Positions 7,086 through 16,419 of a DNA stretch of 61,919 nt are shown here, piece by piece. Source of the DNA: CAJJBL01 sp964519035 (lineage in GTDB: Bacteria > Pseudomonadota > Alphaproteobacteria > Puniceispirillales > Marisalimonadaceae); the NCBI GenBank assembly GCA_964519035.1, contig CAZFKZ010000005.1, positions 1 through 61,919 of the forward strand. Direction: 5' to 3'. Every line of letters starts with the position of its first letter. Within the stretch, counting starts at the first letter, position 1. Below the pieces are notes generated by a model. That model was not told where the DNA came from and did not search any database. It saw only the letters and a list, made by a program, of their open reading frames with translations. The position numbers were made by a program, and so were the translations under genes.

Positions 7086-8894
7086 ATGTCAAAATTCACT
7101 ACAAGACCAGAAATAACAGGGAATTTTGGGGTGGTCACAAGCACTCATTGGATAGCAACAGCAATTGGCATGTCTATTTTAGAAAAAGGAGGCAATGCTT
7201 TTGATGCAGCTGTTGCAACGGGCTTTACACTTCAAGTTGTAGAGCCTCATTTGAATGGCCCTGGCGGTGAGGTTCCATTAATATTAGCTCCACATAAAAA
7301 AGAACCTATCGTAATTTGTGGCCAAGGCGTAGCTCCACAATCAGCTAATTTACAAACCTTTAAAGACTTAAATCTTGATATCGTACCTGGAAGTGGTTTA
7401 TTGCCAGCTGTTGTCCCTGGCGCTTTTGATGCTTGGATGCTTTTATTATTAGACTATGGAACAATGTCATTAAAAGAAGTTTTAGAACCAGCTATTGGTA
7501 TTGCCAAAAAAGGATATCCGTTAGTGCCAAATATTGTAAATACAATTAAATCTGTTGAACAATTATTTAGAGATGAATGGAAAAGTTCTGCAGAAATATA
7601 TCTCCCAGGGGGAAAATTGCCAAATGCAGGTGATTTTTTCACTAATATCAAAATGGCTGAAACTTATGAGAGAATTGTTAATGAATCGGAATCAAAATCC
7701 CGTGATAAAAAAGAGCAAATCCAACACGCTAGAAAAATTTGGAAACAAGGTTTTGTTGCGGAAGCAATTGATGAATATTGTAAAAATATTGAAGTAATGG
7801 ATACTACTGAAAATAGACATAAAGGACTATTAACAGGTGATGATTTAGCTAACTGGTCAGCAACAATTGAAAACCCAACTTCATACAATTATAAAAATTA
7901 TACCGTCTGCAAAACAGGCCCTTGGGGTCAAGGCCCAACATTCCTTCAGCAATTAGCTTTATTAAAAGGGTTTGATCTTGATTCCCTTAATGAAACATCA
8001 CCAGAGTTTATACATTTAGTGATTGAATCTACTAAATTAGCTTTTGCTGACAGAGAAGCATTTTATGGAGATACAAATTTTACTGATGTTCCGATGGATA
8101 TTTTGCTTAGTGAAGAATATAATATAGAGCGAAGAAGATTAATTACGAATAACGCTTCAATGGAAGTAAGGCCAGGTTCAATTCCTGGTTATGGCGGCGA
8201 TGTTGTGGTTAGACCCAAAGGTAAAACCCCAGAATCTTTTTCTAAATTTGATATAGGTGAACCTACGGTTGCTCGATTTGACGAGCCTCTTCCAAACAGC
8301 CTTGGTGAAACTAAAGGAGATACAACTCATTTTGATATTATTGATCAATGGGGAAATATGATAGCCGGCACACCTAGTGGCGGTTGGCTTCAAAGCTCTC
8401 CGATTATTCCGTCTCTTGGATTTTGTCTATCTAATAGAGGTCAAATGTTTTGGCTAGATAAAAAATCACCTGCTTGCATTGGACCTAAAAGGAGACCAAG
8501 AACTACCTTATCGCCTACCCTTGCATTAAAGGATGGACTTCCATATATGGTTTTTGGCACACCAGGTGGCGATCAACAAGACCAGTGGTCTCTTCATTTA
8601 TTTTTAAGACACGTTCACTTTGGTCTTAATCTTCAAGAAGCAATAGACGCTCCTGGTTTCAGTACTGCACACTTTCCCAATTCATTTTATCCTCGCGAGA
8701 CTGATATTGGACATTTGGCTGTTGAAGGAAGGTTTTCGAAAGAAACCATTGATACACTAATTGAAAAAGGACATAAAGTCTCAGTCGATTCAGATTGGAG
8801 CCTTGGTCGTATGACAGCAGCGTCTATGGAAAATCAAATTTTAAAGGCTGCCGCAAACCCTCGGTTTATGCAGGGCTATGCAATTGGCAGGTAA
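7086..8894 (+). CDS. Gamma-glutamyltransferase-family protein (Ntn hydrolase)
   Basis: 602-residue member of the GGT/acylase family. The catalytic nucleophile is the Thr at about residue 413 in GDTTHFDIID, where autocleavage would split large and small chains; the following GNMIAGTPSGG is the oxyanion region. The N-terminal GGNAFDAAVATG and PGGEVP are the usual GGT motifs, and GTPGGDQQ near residue 500 is the C-terminal glycine motif. No signal peptide is visible, so it is probably cytoplasmic, unlike periplasmic glutathione-processing GGTs. It could cleave gamma-glutamyl compounds or other amides. It lies 21 nt before nadX on the same strand, which suggests an amino-acid salvage role. Confidence 0.87.
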   Translation: MSKFTTRPEITGNFGVVTSTHWIATAIGMSILEKGGNAFDAAVATGFTLQVVEPHLNGPGGEVPLILAPHKKEPIVICGQGVAPQSANLQTFKDLNLDIVPGSGLLPAVVPGAFDAWMLLLLDYGTMSLKEVLEPAIGIAKKGYPLVPNIVNTIKSVEQLFRDEWKSSAEIYLPGGKLPNAGDFFTNIKMAETYERIVNESESKSRDKKEQIQHARKIWKQGFVAEAIDEYCKNIEVMDTTENRHKGLLTGDDLANWSATIENPTSYNYKNYTVCKTGPWGQGPTFLQQLALLKGFDLDSLNETSPEFIHLVIESTKLAFADREAFYGDTNFTDVPMDILLSEEYNIERRRLITNNASMEVRPGSIPGYGGDVVVRPKGKTPESFSKFDIGEPTVARFDEPLPNSLGETKGDTTHFDIIDQWGNMIAGTPSGGWLQSSPIIPSLGFCLSNRGQMFWLDKKSPACIGPKRRPRTTLSPTLALKDGLPYMVFGTPGGDQQDQWSLHLFLRHVHFGLNLQEAIDAPGFSTAHFPNSFYPRETDIGHLAVEGRFSKETIDTLIEKGHKVSVDSDWSLGRMTAASMENQILKAAANPRFMQGYAIGR

Positions 8895-8915
8895 TTAATT
8901 TTAAGGAATGATGAA

Positions 8916-9716
8916 ATGAAAGTTGGAATTATTGGCTTTGGGTCAATTGGTTTAGAAGTGGCTAAAGCATTAATTATAGGTATTGAGGAATTTACTTTAA
9001 TTGGGATAGTGTCTCGTAGTAAAGAAAATGCTAAAAAACGAATTGCAAATCTCAAACATCCAATCATTATATATGATTTAGATACTTTAATTGAAAAATG
9101 TGATGTTCTTATTGATTGTGCCCCAAAAGAAGCTTTTAAAGAAATTGCAGAAAAATGTATTGATAACAAAAAAACTTTGATCACTGTTAGTGGAGCAGGT
9201 ATTCTTGATAATTTAGATTTAGAAAAATTAGCCAAAAAAAATAAGACTCAAATTATATTAGCAACTGGAGCTATATTAGGTTTAGATGCATTAAGAGCAG
9301 CCTCAGAGTCTATAATTAATTCAGTTAAAATGATAACACGGAAACCACCAAATGCTCTCTCAAGTGCACCTTACATAATTGAAAATAAGATTAATTTAGA
9401 AAATTTATCAACTCCAAAATTGATTTTTCAAGGCACTGCAACTGAAGGAGCAAAAGCTTTTCCAGCCAATGTAAATGTTGCTGCTGCAGTTGGGTTAGCT
9501 GGTATAGGTGCCGATAAAACTGAATTGCAGATATGGGCTGATCCTAAATTAAAAAGAAACACTCATAAAGTTGAAGTTGATTCAGACAGCGCTATTTTTG
9601 AGATGTCAATTCAAAATGTTCAAACACCAGAAAATCCTGGTACGGGAAAGATTACTGCATTAAGCGTAATAGCTTGTTTAAGGGGGTTGACATCTCCATT
9701 TAAAATTGGAACTTAA
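8916..9716 (+). CDS. nadX: Aspartate dehydrogenase
   Basis: 266-residue NAD(P)-dependent L-aspartate dehydrogenase, which converts aspartate to iminoaspartate. It can replace NadB in NAD synthesis or serve in aspartate breakdown. The N-terminal Rossmann loop is GFGSIG; NVNVAAAVGLAG and the catalytic-region His in NTHKVEVDSD (about residue 210) match the AspDH C-terminal domain. The start is supported by AAGGA at 8903-8907, 8 nt before the ATG. It lies directly behind the GGT-like gene as a probable two-gene operon and ends 2 nt before the convergent panE-like gene. No nadA or nadC is adjacent, so a catabolic role is possible. Confidence 0.88.
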   Translation: MKVGIIGFGSIGLEVAKALIIGIEEFTLIGIVSRSKENAKKRIANLKHPIIIYDLDTLIEKCDVLIDCAPKEAFKEIAEKCIDNKKTLITVSGAGILDNLDLEKLAKKNKTQIILATGAILGLDALRAASESIINSVKMITRKPPNALSSAPYIIENKINLENLSTPKLIFQGTATEGAKAFPANVNVAAAVGLAGIGADKTELQIWADPKLKRNTHKVEVDSDSAIFEMSIQNVQTPENPGTGKITALSVIACLRGLTSPFKIGT

Positions 9717-9718
9717 AT

Positions 9719-10633
9719 CTAGTTGATCGTCTCATTATAAATTTTCATGTTTACGAAGCATGAAGATAAAATAGGATAATTAATCTGTTTTTTGTTTCCT
9801 GCAGAAATCAAATCCCCAAATATTTCTTCATGTTCGGTAAATGATTTTTTTTCAACATCCCTTTGCATCGATGCTTTAATTAGAGAACCATCAGCTGTAA
9901 TATTTTTTATAATATTATCTGCTTCAAGCTTATCAAAAACATAGCCGTTCATTTCCCCAATAGCCTTACATTCTTCAAACAAATCAATAATTAATTGTTT
10001 GCCATATGTTTGTTTTGAAATTTGTCCTAAACTAGTATTGAATAAAGTAGTAGCTCCAGCAACAGTAGCAATAAAAACCCATTTTTTCCATAAATCTAAA
10101 TTAATATTATCACTTAAAATAACATCAAACTTAGTTTTTTTACAGATTTGATAAAATGAATTTATTGCTTCATTATTAATTAAACTTCTATCTCCAAAAG
10201 TTAGTTTTCTAAAGTCACTAAAATGTTCTATTGTTCCATTTTTATTTACAGTAGAACTTATATGAGCGACACCACCCATAACATTAGAAGACCCATACTC
10301 TTTATCTAACTTTTTCATGTGAGTTACACCATTTAAAAGTGGTATAATTAAACCTTTACCTTTGCATAATTTTAAATCTGAAATTGCTTGATCTAAGTCA
10401 TAAGTTTTACAAGTTATAATTATTATATCATAAATAGGCGTTAATTCTTCAGCTAAAACCATTTTAGGCTTTAAAGTTAAATTACCTAAAGAGCTTATTA
10501 TATTTAACCCATTATTAGTTAATAATTTTTGTCTCTTAGGTCTTACTAAAAAAGTTACGTCAGCACCAATTTCACTAAGATAACCACCAAAAAAGCCTCC
10601 AATCCCCCCAATGCCTAACACTAGTATCTTCAT
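9719..10633 (-). CDS. 2-dehydropantoate 2-reductase family protein
   Basis: 304-residue ketopantoate-reductase (PanE/ApbA) family protein. The NADPH loop LGIGGIGGFFGG is at residues 5-16, the catalytic Lys region is LWKKWVFIATVAGATTLFN (about residues 187-205), and C-terminal SMQRDVEKKSFTEHEEIFGDLI corresponds to the conserved S-QD-----E-----G pattern. In the pantothenate pathway the enzyme reduces ketopantoate to pantoate, but the family has many paralogues of unknown substrate and no pan genes are adjacent, so I leave the symbol blank. It is probably followed in the same direction from the aldo/keto reductase 33 nt upstream. Confidence 0.82.
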   Translation of the reverse strand: MKILVLGIGGIGGFFGGYLSEIGADVTFLVRPKRQKLLTNNGLNIISSLGNLTLKPKMVLAEELTPIYDIIIITCKTYDLDQAISDLKLCKGKGLIIPLLNGVTHMKKLDKEYGSSNVMGGVAHISSTVNKNGTIEHFSDFRKLTFGDRSLINNEAINSFYQICKKTKFDVILSDNINLDLWKKWVFIATVAGATTLFNTSLGQISKQTYGKQLIIDLFEECKAIGEMNGYVFDKLEADNIIKNITADGSLIKASMQRDVEKKSFTEHEEIFGDLISAGNKKQINYPILSSCFVNMKIYNETIN

Positions 10634-10666
10634 TTTAACCTCAGCATTTAATTTTGAAAAATTTAT

Positions 10667-11647
10667 TTAAACAAAATTATATAGTTGTAATTTCAAAATT
10701 TCTTCTAAAACATCATCAGGTAAAGGCCCCATTTTAACTGCGTCCAAAGCATTTTCCAAATGCTCTAGTGATGCTAAACCAAGGACTATACAGCTTAAAT
10801 TATTCTTTGATAATCCATATCTAATTGCAAACTGAGCTCTATTACCATATTTTAAACCAACTATATCATATATTTTTTTAACTCTTCTTTCCTCTTCTTT
10901 TATATCAATTACATTAGTAACTGGTATTTCGCGACCATGCCTTATGTCGGTAGCAAGCAAACCTGCAGCAAATATTCTTATTCCAATAATACCCATATCA
11001 TTTTTTTGACATTCTGAAATTAAGCTAGAAAAATCATGATCATTCCATGAGCCTTTTTGAGAAAAGCCAGCTGTAGGATTCAGTAAATTATAATAAACTT
11101 GAGCTGTATCAATACGATTAGTTGCCACCACTTCTTTTATGGCTTTATTGTCTCCTAAAGCTGTTATCCCTACATTTTTTACTCTGCCATCTTCTTTTAA
11201 TTTATCAAAAGCATCACATATACTGTTTTTTTTTGTAATTTGAAAAGAAGTCAAAGTACCAACACTTTCATGAAGTGTAATTTTATTATGTAATTGATAG
11301 AGATCAAGATGATCTCTTTTTAACCTTTTAAGACTTTTGTCTAGTTTTCTATCTAACTGTGAGGCAAATGTTTCTGAAGTATCCGTATCTAATCTTGCTT
11401 TGGAAGAAACGTATAATTGATTCCCTAAAGAAATTGATTCAAGAAGGTCCCCTATGTTTTTTTCAGATTTACCGTCACTGTAAGTTTCAGCAGTATCAAT
11501 CCAGTTGATCCCAGCTTCAATAGAAAGCTCAAGAGCTTTTTCCATGACATCGTAGCTAGGGTCAATAAAGAGCCCACCTACCCAACCTCCTCCAAGAACA
11601 ACTTCTGAAATATTGAGATCCGTTCTTCCTAATTTATTTTTTTTCAT
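10667..11647 (-). CDS. Aldo/keto reductase
   Basis: 326-residue NAD(P)H-dependent TIM-barrel oxidoreductase. The catalytic Asp and Tyr are seen in WIDTAETYSDG (about residues 49-59), the Lys in YVSSKARLD (about 80-88), and the HxDLYQLHN strand follows. The C-terminal cofactor-binding end is short. The arrangement is that of the L-fucose-dehydrogenase/YajO-like AKRs; substrate unknown. It is transcribed divergently from the EamA exporter and upstream of the ketopantoate-reductase-like gene, with which it may form an operon. Confidence 0.87.
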   Translation of the reverse strand: MKKNKLGRTDLNISEVVLGGGWVGGLFIDPSYDVMEKALELSIEAGINWIDTAETYSDGKSEKNIGDLLESISLGNQLYVSSKARLDTDTSETFASQLDRKLDKSLKRLKRDHLDLYQLHNKITLHESVGTLTSFQITKKNSICDAFDKLKEDGRVKNVGITALGDNKAIKEVVATNRIDTAQVYYNLLNPTAGFSQKGSWNDHDFSSLISECQKNDMGIIGIRIFAAGLLATDIRHGREIPVTNVIDIKEEERRVKKIYDIVGLKYGNRAQFAIRYGLSKNNLSCIVLGLASLEHLENALDAVKMGPLPDDVLEEILKLQLYNFV

Positions 11648-11729
11648 AATAGTATTATCTTTATTTTATATAAGTTGTATTAGTTTAATCGAATATTAAA
11701 TTTTTTTGTAATATATAAGAAAAATAAAA

Positions 11730-12641
11730 ATGGATAAAGATAAAACTATCATTAAGAACTTATTGTTAGGGTCTTTCTTTGCATCATTATCAGCTGCGCT
11801 AGGAGGATCCACTTTTGTTTTTACGAGATTTGTAATTGATACAATTGACCCATTTACTTTATCCTTTGTAAGATATGGATTCACAGGGTTAATACTATTT
11901 TTGATTTCGATATCTATTTTTCTCCAAAAAAAATTTGAATATAAAGATCTATTACCAATGAGTTTTTTGGGACTTGCAATGGTCTGTATTTTTCCAAACT
12001 TTATGGCGCTAGGCTTAGAGCATACTACGGCTGCAAGAGCTGGTTTATTATACGCTACAATGCCTCTTTGCACTATTATAATAGCTTATTTTTTTAAAAT
12101 TGAACAAATTACAATAAACAAGTCTATTGCTGTTTTACTTGCAATTATTGGTGTTTCATTTTGTATTTCTGAAAAGGTTGATAATAACTTTTCTAATACT
12201 TTAAGAGGTGATTTTTTGATGATGGTAGGAGTTTTATCAGCATCATGTTTTACAGTTTTCTCAGGAAAATTTCTTAAAAAATATGGTAACGTTCCAGTCA
12301 TGATTTATGTTATTTTTATAGGTTCTTTATGCAATTTCTTTCTATCTTTAACTTTAGGCAACCCAATTCAAAGTTTAGTTAAAATAAATAATTTTGAGTT
12401 ATTAGCATTAATTATGTTAATTCTCCCAGGAGGAGTGCTCATGATGTATTGTTGGGGCAAGGCATTACAGTTGATAACGCCAACTCAAGCAGCAATTTCT
12501 TTAGGGTTTAATCCCTTGTCAGCAATTTTACTTGGATCGATTATCCTCAATGAAGAAGTTACTATAAGATTGCTCTTGGGTTTTGCCACTATAATTATGG
12601 CTATAGTTATAGCTAATTGGAATTTTAAAAGAGCTAGTTAA
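11730..12641 (+). CDS. EamA-family (DMT) transporter
   Basis: 303-residue drug/metabolite exporter-superfamily protein with about ten helices in two EamA repeats. The first repeat includes GGSTFVFTRFVIDTIDPFTLSFVRYGFTG near residue 25 and HTTAARAGLLYATMPL near 95. The second repeat ends ITPTQAAISLGFNPLSAILLGSIILNEE near 250, a typical EamA closing motif. Members export amino acids, metabolites or drugs; this substrate is unknown. The short spacer to the aldo/keto reductase is a shared divergent promoter region. It ends 2 nt before the convergent gatB. Confidence 0.87.
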   Translation: MDKDKTIIKNLLLGSFFASLSAALGGSTFVFTRFVIDTIDPFTLSFVRYGFTGLILFLISISIFLQKKFEYKDLLPMSFLGLAMVCIFPNFMALGLEHTTAARAGLLYATMPLCTIIIAYFFKIEQITINKSIAVLLAIIGVSFCISEKVDNNFSNTLRGDFLMMVGVLSASCFTVFSGKFLKKYGNVPVMIYVIFIGSLCNFFLSLTLGNPIQSLVKINNFELLALIMLILPGGVLMMYCWGKALQLITPTQAAISLGFNPLSAILLGSIILNEEVTIRLLLGFATIIMAIVIANWNFKRAS

Positions 12642-12643
12642 CT

Positions 12644-14116
12644 TTATTTTAAATTTTCTTTAAGTAATTTATTAACTATTGCAGGATTTGCTTTTCCTTG
12701 GGTCATTTTCATAACTTGCCCTACAAAAAATCCAAAAAGTTTATCTTTTCCACTTAGAAAGTCTTTAACTTTATCTTGGTTATCACCTAGAACTTTTTCT
12801 ATTATTTTTAAAATTTCTTTATCATCAGAAACCTGTTCCAAGCCTTTATCTTTAACTATTTCTGCAGGCTTCTTTTTACTAATCATCATTTCAGCAAAAA
12901 TATCTTTTGCAATTTTACCGGATATAATTCCATCTGAAATTAACATTATTAACTCACCAAGAGCTTCAGGAGTAATCGGACTATCTATAAACGAAATATT
13001 TTCTTTTTTAAGAGCTCCAAAAAGCTCTGAAATCATCCAATTTGCAGTCAACTTACCATCTTTTCCAGCAGCTGCTTTTTCATAAAATTCAACATAGTCT
13101 CTTTCTTCAACTAAGATGGCGGCATCATATGGCGTTATTGCAAAATCTGAAACCAATCTTTTTTTGAGAACATCTGGAAGTTCTGGAAGAGTTTCTTTTA
13201 AACTCTTAACCCAACTATCTTCAAATTCTAAAGGTAACAAGTCTGGATCCGGAAAGTACCTATAATCATGAGCGTCTTCCTTACTTCTCATCGATCTTGT
13301 TTCACTAGTACTTGTATCAAACAATCTTGTTTCTTGATTAATTTTTCCACCTGCTTCCAGAATTTCAACTTGTCTTTCAGCCTCAGCTTGGATAGCTTGA
13401 TTTATAAAACGAATAGAGTTTAGATTTTTTATTTCACATCTAGTTCCAAATTCTTCACCAGCTTTTCTAACAGAAACATTGCAATCAGCCCTAAGTGAGC
13501 CCTCTTCCATGTTTCCATCACATGAACCGACATATCGTAAAATAGATCTGATTTTCTTTACGTAAAGTCCAGCTTCATTAGGAGATCTAATATCAGGCTT
13601 GGAGACAATTTCCATTAATGCAACACCAGTTCTATTTAAATCTATGAAGGATTTAGTTGGATGTTGGTCATGTAAAGATTTTCCTGCATCCTGTTCTAGA
13701 TGCAACCTTTCAATACCTATTGTAGTTTGTTTACCATTATCAAGATCAATTGTAATTTCTCCTTCTCCAACAATGGGCTTAGTAAATTGACTAATTTGGT
13801 AACCTTGAGGTAAGTCAGCATAAAAATAATTTTTCCTATCAAAAACAGAAACATTATTAATTTGAGCATTTAATGCTAAGCCTGTTTTAACAGCTTGTTC
13901 AACGCAGTATTCATTTATAACAGGAAGCATTCCTGGCATAGCTGCATCAACTAAAGAGACATTTGAGTTAGCATCTGCTCCAAAAGTGGCTGAGGCACCA
14001 GAAAACAATTTTGATTTACTTGAGATTTGAGCATGTATTTCCAGACCAATAACCATCTCCCATAAACCAGTTTCTCCTTGAACTTGCCCTGGTTTCAATT
14101 CTTTATTTATGTTCAT
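12644..14116 (-). CDS. gatB: Asp-tRNA(Asn)/Glu-tRNA(Gln) amidotransferase subunit B
   Basis: 490-residue kinase/transamidase subunit of GatCAB. It activates the misacylated aminoacyl-tRNA gamma/beta carboxylate with ATP so that ammonia from GatA can amidate it. The opening WEMVIGLEIHAQ, the metal-site region RKNYFYADLPQGYQISQ (about residues 95-111), LEQDAGKS, and DYRYFPDPDLLPL are all present. A C-terminal YqeY/tail domain (GFFVGQVMKMTQGKANPAIVNKLL) completes the family's usual length. It overlaps gatA by 4 nt (ATGA), so translation is coupled. GatCAB indicates that this organism makes Gln-tRNA and/or Asn-tRNA by the indirect route. Confidence 0.97.
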   Translation of the reverse strand: MNINKELKPGQVQGETGLWEMVIGLEIHAQISSKSKLFSGASATFGADANSNVSLVDAAMPGMLPVINEYCVEQAVKTGLALNAQINNVSVFDRKNYFYADLPQGYQISQFTKPIVGEGEITIDLDNGKQTTIGIERLHLEQDAGKSLHDQHPTKSFIDLNRTGVALMEIVSKPDIRSPNEAGLYVKKIRSILRYVGSCDGNMEEGSLRADCNVSVRKAGEEFGTRCEIKNLNSIRFINQAIQAEAERQVEILEAGGKINQETRLFDTSTSETRSMRSKEDAHDYRYFPDPDLLPLEFEDSWVKSLKETLPELPDVLKKRLVSDFAITPYDAAILVEERDYVEFYEKAAAGKDGKLTANWMISELFGALKKENISFIDSPITPEALGELIMLISDGIISGKIAKDIFAEMMISKKKPAEIVKDKGLEQVSDDKEILKIIEKVLGDNQDKVKDFLSGKDKLFGFFVGQVMKMTQGKANPAIVNKLLKENLK

Positions 14117-15576
14117 TTTGCAGCTCCATCAGCAATGATTTTAAAGTCAGCTGATTTTTCTAACACTTGAGAAGTACTTATTAACCCTGCTTCATCAAAA
14201 GGTTTTGCAATTAATTGCATACCTATCGGCAATCCAGATTTATCTAAACCAACAGGTATAGATATAGCAGGCAAACCTGCTAAACTTGCAGGCACCGTAA
14301 AAATATCATTTAAATACATTGTCAACGGATCTTGTTTTTGACCTAAAGGAAAAGCAGTTGTTGGAGTTGCAGGAGTTAAAATAAAATCCACTTTTTCAAA
14401 AACATCTTCAAAATCTTGCTTAATCAACCTTCTTACTTTTTGAGCTTTAAGATAATAAGCATCATAATAACCAGAAGATAAAACGTAAGTTCCAATCATA
14501 ATTCTTCTTTTAACTTCTTCTCCAAAGCCATTCCCACGAGTAAGTTCGTACATTTCGTCTAAACTCGCGCCTTCCTTTCTTACTCCAAACCTTACTCCAT
14601 CATATCTTGCTAGATTGCTAGAAGCTTCTGCAGGAGCAATAATATAATATACAGGTAGAGCGTACTTAGTATGCGGTAAAGAGATTGGTATGATTTCAGC
14701 TCCAGCATCTTTTAACCAGGATATTGATGTATCATAAAATTTTACAATATCTTCTGAAGTTCCATTTTGAGTATATTCTTTTGGGATCCCTATTTTTTTT
14801 CCTTTAACACCCTTATCTAAATAATCCATAAGATTAGGCATTTCCACATTAGCAGAAGTGGAATCTTTTTTATCATAACCTGCCATTGAATTTAGCATAA
14901 GTGCGGCATCTCCGACGGTTCTTGTAAGTGGACCAGCTTGATCTAGAGATGAAGAAAATGCAACTATTCCCCAACGAGAACATCTTCCGTAGGTTGGTTT
15001 TAAACCAGTTATACCGCAAAATGCTGCTGGTTGCCTTATTGATCCCCCAGTATCTGTACCCGTTGCCGCCAATGATGATCTAGCTGCTACTGATGCAGCA
15101 GAACCTCCAGACGAGCCTCCAGGAGAAACTTTTTTATCTTTTAACCATGGATTTATTACATTTCCTTTAGCTGCTGTTTCATTACTTGAACCCATAGCAA
15201 ATTCGTCACAAGACAATTTACCTAACATAACAGCGCCATCATCCCATAAATTTTGGGTTACTGTACTCTCATAGGTTGGATAAAAATTATCTAGTATTTT
15301 CGATGAAGCTGTAGTTTTTGTTCCTTTGGTACAAAACATGTCTTTAATACCAATAGGAAGACCTTCTAGAGGCTTTGATACTCCATTAGAAATATTTTTA
15401 TCTGAATTAGCAGCCATATTTAAAGCTTTATCTTTAACTATTTCTAAATAAGTTCCCAATGGAGATGTATCTTCTATAGCTTTAATATAAGCATTAGTGA
15501 GCTCTACTGAAGAAAATTCCTTTTTTTTAATTGCTATGGATGCTTGCAATAAATCGTATTTTAATAAGTCAGACAT
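14113..15576 (-). CDS. gatA: Asp-tRNA(Asn)/Glu-tRNA(Gln) amidotransferase subunit A
   Basis: 487-residue amidase-signature glutaminase subunit that releases ammonia from glutamine and passes it to GatB. The Ser-cisSer-Lys triad is visible: Lys78 in PIGIKDMF, the cis-Ser in GGSSGGSAASVAA (about residue 153), and the nucleophile Ser in TGTDTGGSIRQPAAFCG (about 177). Length is standard. It sits in gatC-gatA-gatB with a 1-nt overlap with gatC and a 4-nt overlap with gatB. Confidence 0.97.
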   Translation of the reverse strand: MSDLLKYDLLQASIAIKKKEFSSVELTNAYIKAIEDTSPLGTYLEIVKDKALNMAANSDKNISNGVSKPLEGLPIGIKDMFCTKGTKTTASSKILDNFYPTYESTVTQNLWDDGAVMLGKLSCDEFAMGSSNETAAKGNVINPWLKDKKVSPGGSSGGSAASVAARSSLAATGTDTGGSIRQPAAFCGITGLKPTYGRCSRWGIVAFSSSLDQAGPLTRTVGDAALMLNSMAGYDKKDSTSANVEMPNLMDYLDKGVKGKKIGIPKEYTQNGTSEDIVKFYDTSISWLKDAGAEIIPISLPHTKYALPVYYIIAPAEASSNLARYDGVRFGVRKEGASLDEMYELTRGNGFGEEVKRRIMIGTYVLSSGYYDAYYLKAQKVRRLIKQDFEDVFEKVDFILTPATPTTAFPLGQKQDPLTMYLNDIFTVPASLAGLPAISIPVGLDKSGLPIGMQLIAKPFDEAGLISTSQVLEKSADFKIIADGAAK

Positions 15577-15878
15577 TATTCAATCACCTTTGGAACTACA
15601 AAAAACCCACTTGATTGTTCTGGAGCATTGTGGAGTACAAGATCCTCAATGTTACCGTCTGTAACTTCATCACTTCTAAGTGGTAATTTGTGACCAGTTA
15701 CTGATGCTAGTGGTTCAATACTAGAAGTATCAACTTCATCTAATTGCGCAACAAAGCCTAAAATATTATTTAAATCCTTAATTAAGTTATCTTTAGCTTT
15801 TTCTGGAATATCTAAACGAGATAATCTAGCAATTTTATTTATAGTTGGAATATCAACAAGAGATTTTTTGTTAGACAT
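15576..15878 (-). CDS. gatC: Asp-tRNA(Asn)/Glu-tRNA(Gln) amidotransferase subunit C
   Basis: 100-residue GatC, the small scaffold that wraps GatA and GatB together. The N-terminal helix IARLSRLDIPEKAKDNLIKDLNNILGFVAQLDEVDTSSIEPL is the family core, and the C-terminal LRSDEVTDG...VLHNAPEQSSGFFVVPKVIE is complete. It is first gene of gatCAB and divergent from ruvX across about 60 bp, where both promoters must lie. Confidence 0.95.
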   Translation of the reverse strand: MSNKKSLVDIPTINKIARLSRLDIPEKAKDNLIKDLNNILGFVAQLDEVDTSSIEPLASVTGHKLPLRSDEVTDGNIEDLVLHNAPEQSSGFFVVPKVIE

Positions 15879-15938
15879 TTTTATTCTTTCATTCCATTGA
15901 TTTATTTTTAATTATATAAAAGTCTGTTAGCATCAATT

Positions 15939-16406
15939 ATGCCTATCTTCAAGCCTGATGAATTTTTGTCTAACATTTCACCTAAAAAAAGAATTTTAGG
16001 AATTGATCCAGGCACAAAAACTTTAGGGATTGCTGTAAGTGATTCAAATTTAATAGTTGCTTCACCTGTTTCAACTATAAAAAGAAAAAAAATACAGTCA
16101 GATTTGAAAGAACTCATAAATCTTATAGAAAAATATGAAATTTCAGGAATAGTAATGGGGTGGCCCCTAAATATGGATGGTAGCTCAGGACCAAGATGCG
16201 ATTCAGTTCGAGACTTTATAAAAAGCTTATTAAAAGAAAGAGATATAGCTATATTACTTCAAGACGAACGAATGTCGACAATGGCTATTGAAAAGCCTAT
16301 GATTGCAGCAGACTTATCAAGAAAAAAAAGGAATTCTAGAATAGATCAACTAGCTGCTTGTTGGATATTACAATCAGCACTGGACGGATTACAAAAAAAA
16401 AGGTAA
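15939..16406 (+). CDS. ruvX: Holliday-junction resolvase-like protein / pre-16S rRNA nuclease
   Basis: 155-residue RNase H-fold protein of the YqgF family, implicated in 16S rRNA 5'-end maturation. The acidic residues are in LGIDPGTKTLGIAVSD (about residues 21-36), DERMST (about 109-114) and the C-terminal RIDQLAACWIL. It belongs to the ruvX-pyrB-pyrC-plsY-topA run, 13 nt before pyrB. The ATG has no obvious Shine-Dalgarno. Confidence 0.92.
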   Translation: MPIFKPDEFLSNISPKKRILGIDPGTKTLGIAVSDSNLIVASPVSTIKRKKIQSDLKELINLIEKYEISGIVMGWPLNMDGSSGPRCDSVRDFIKSLLKERDIAILLQDERMSTMAIEKPMIAADLSRKKRNSRIDQLAACWILQSALDGLQKKR

Positions 16407-16419
16407 GACAATATTTTTA

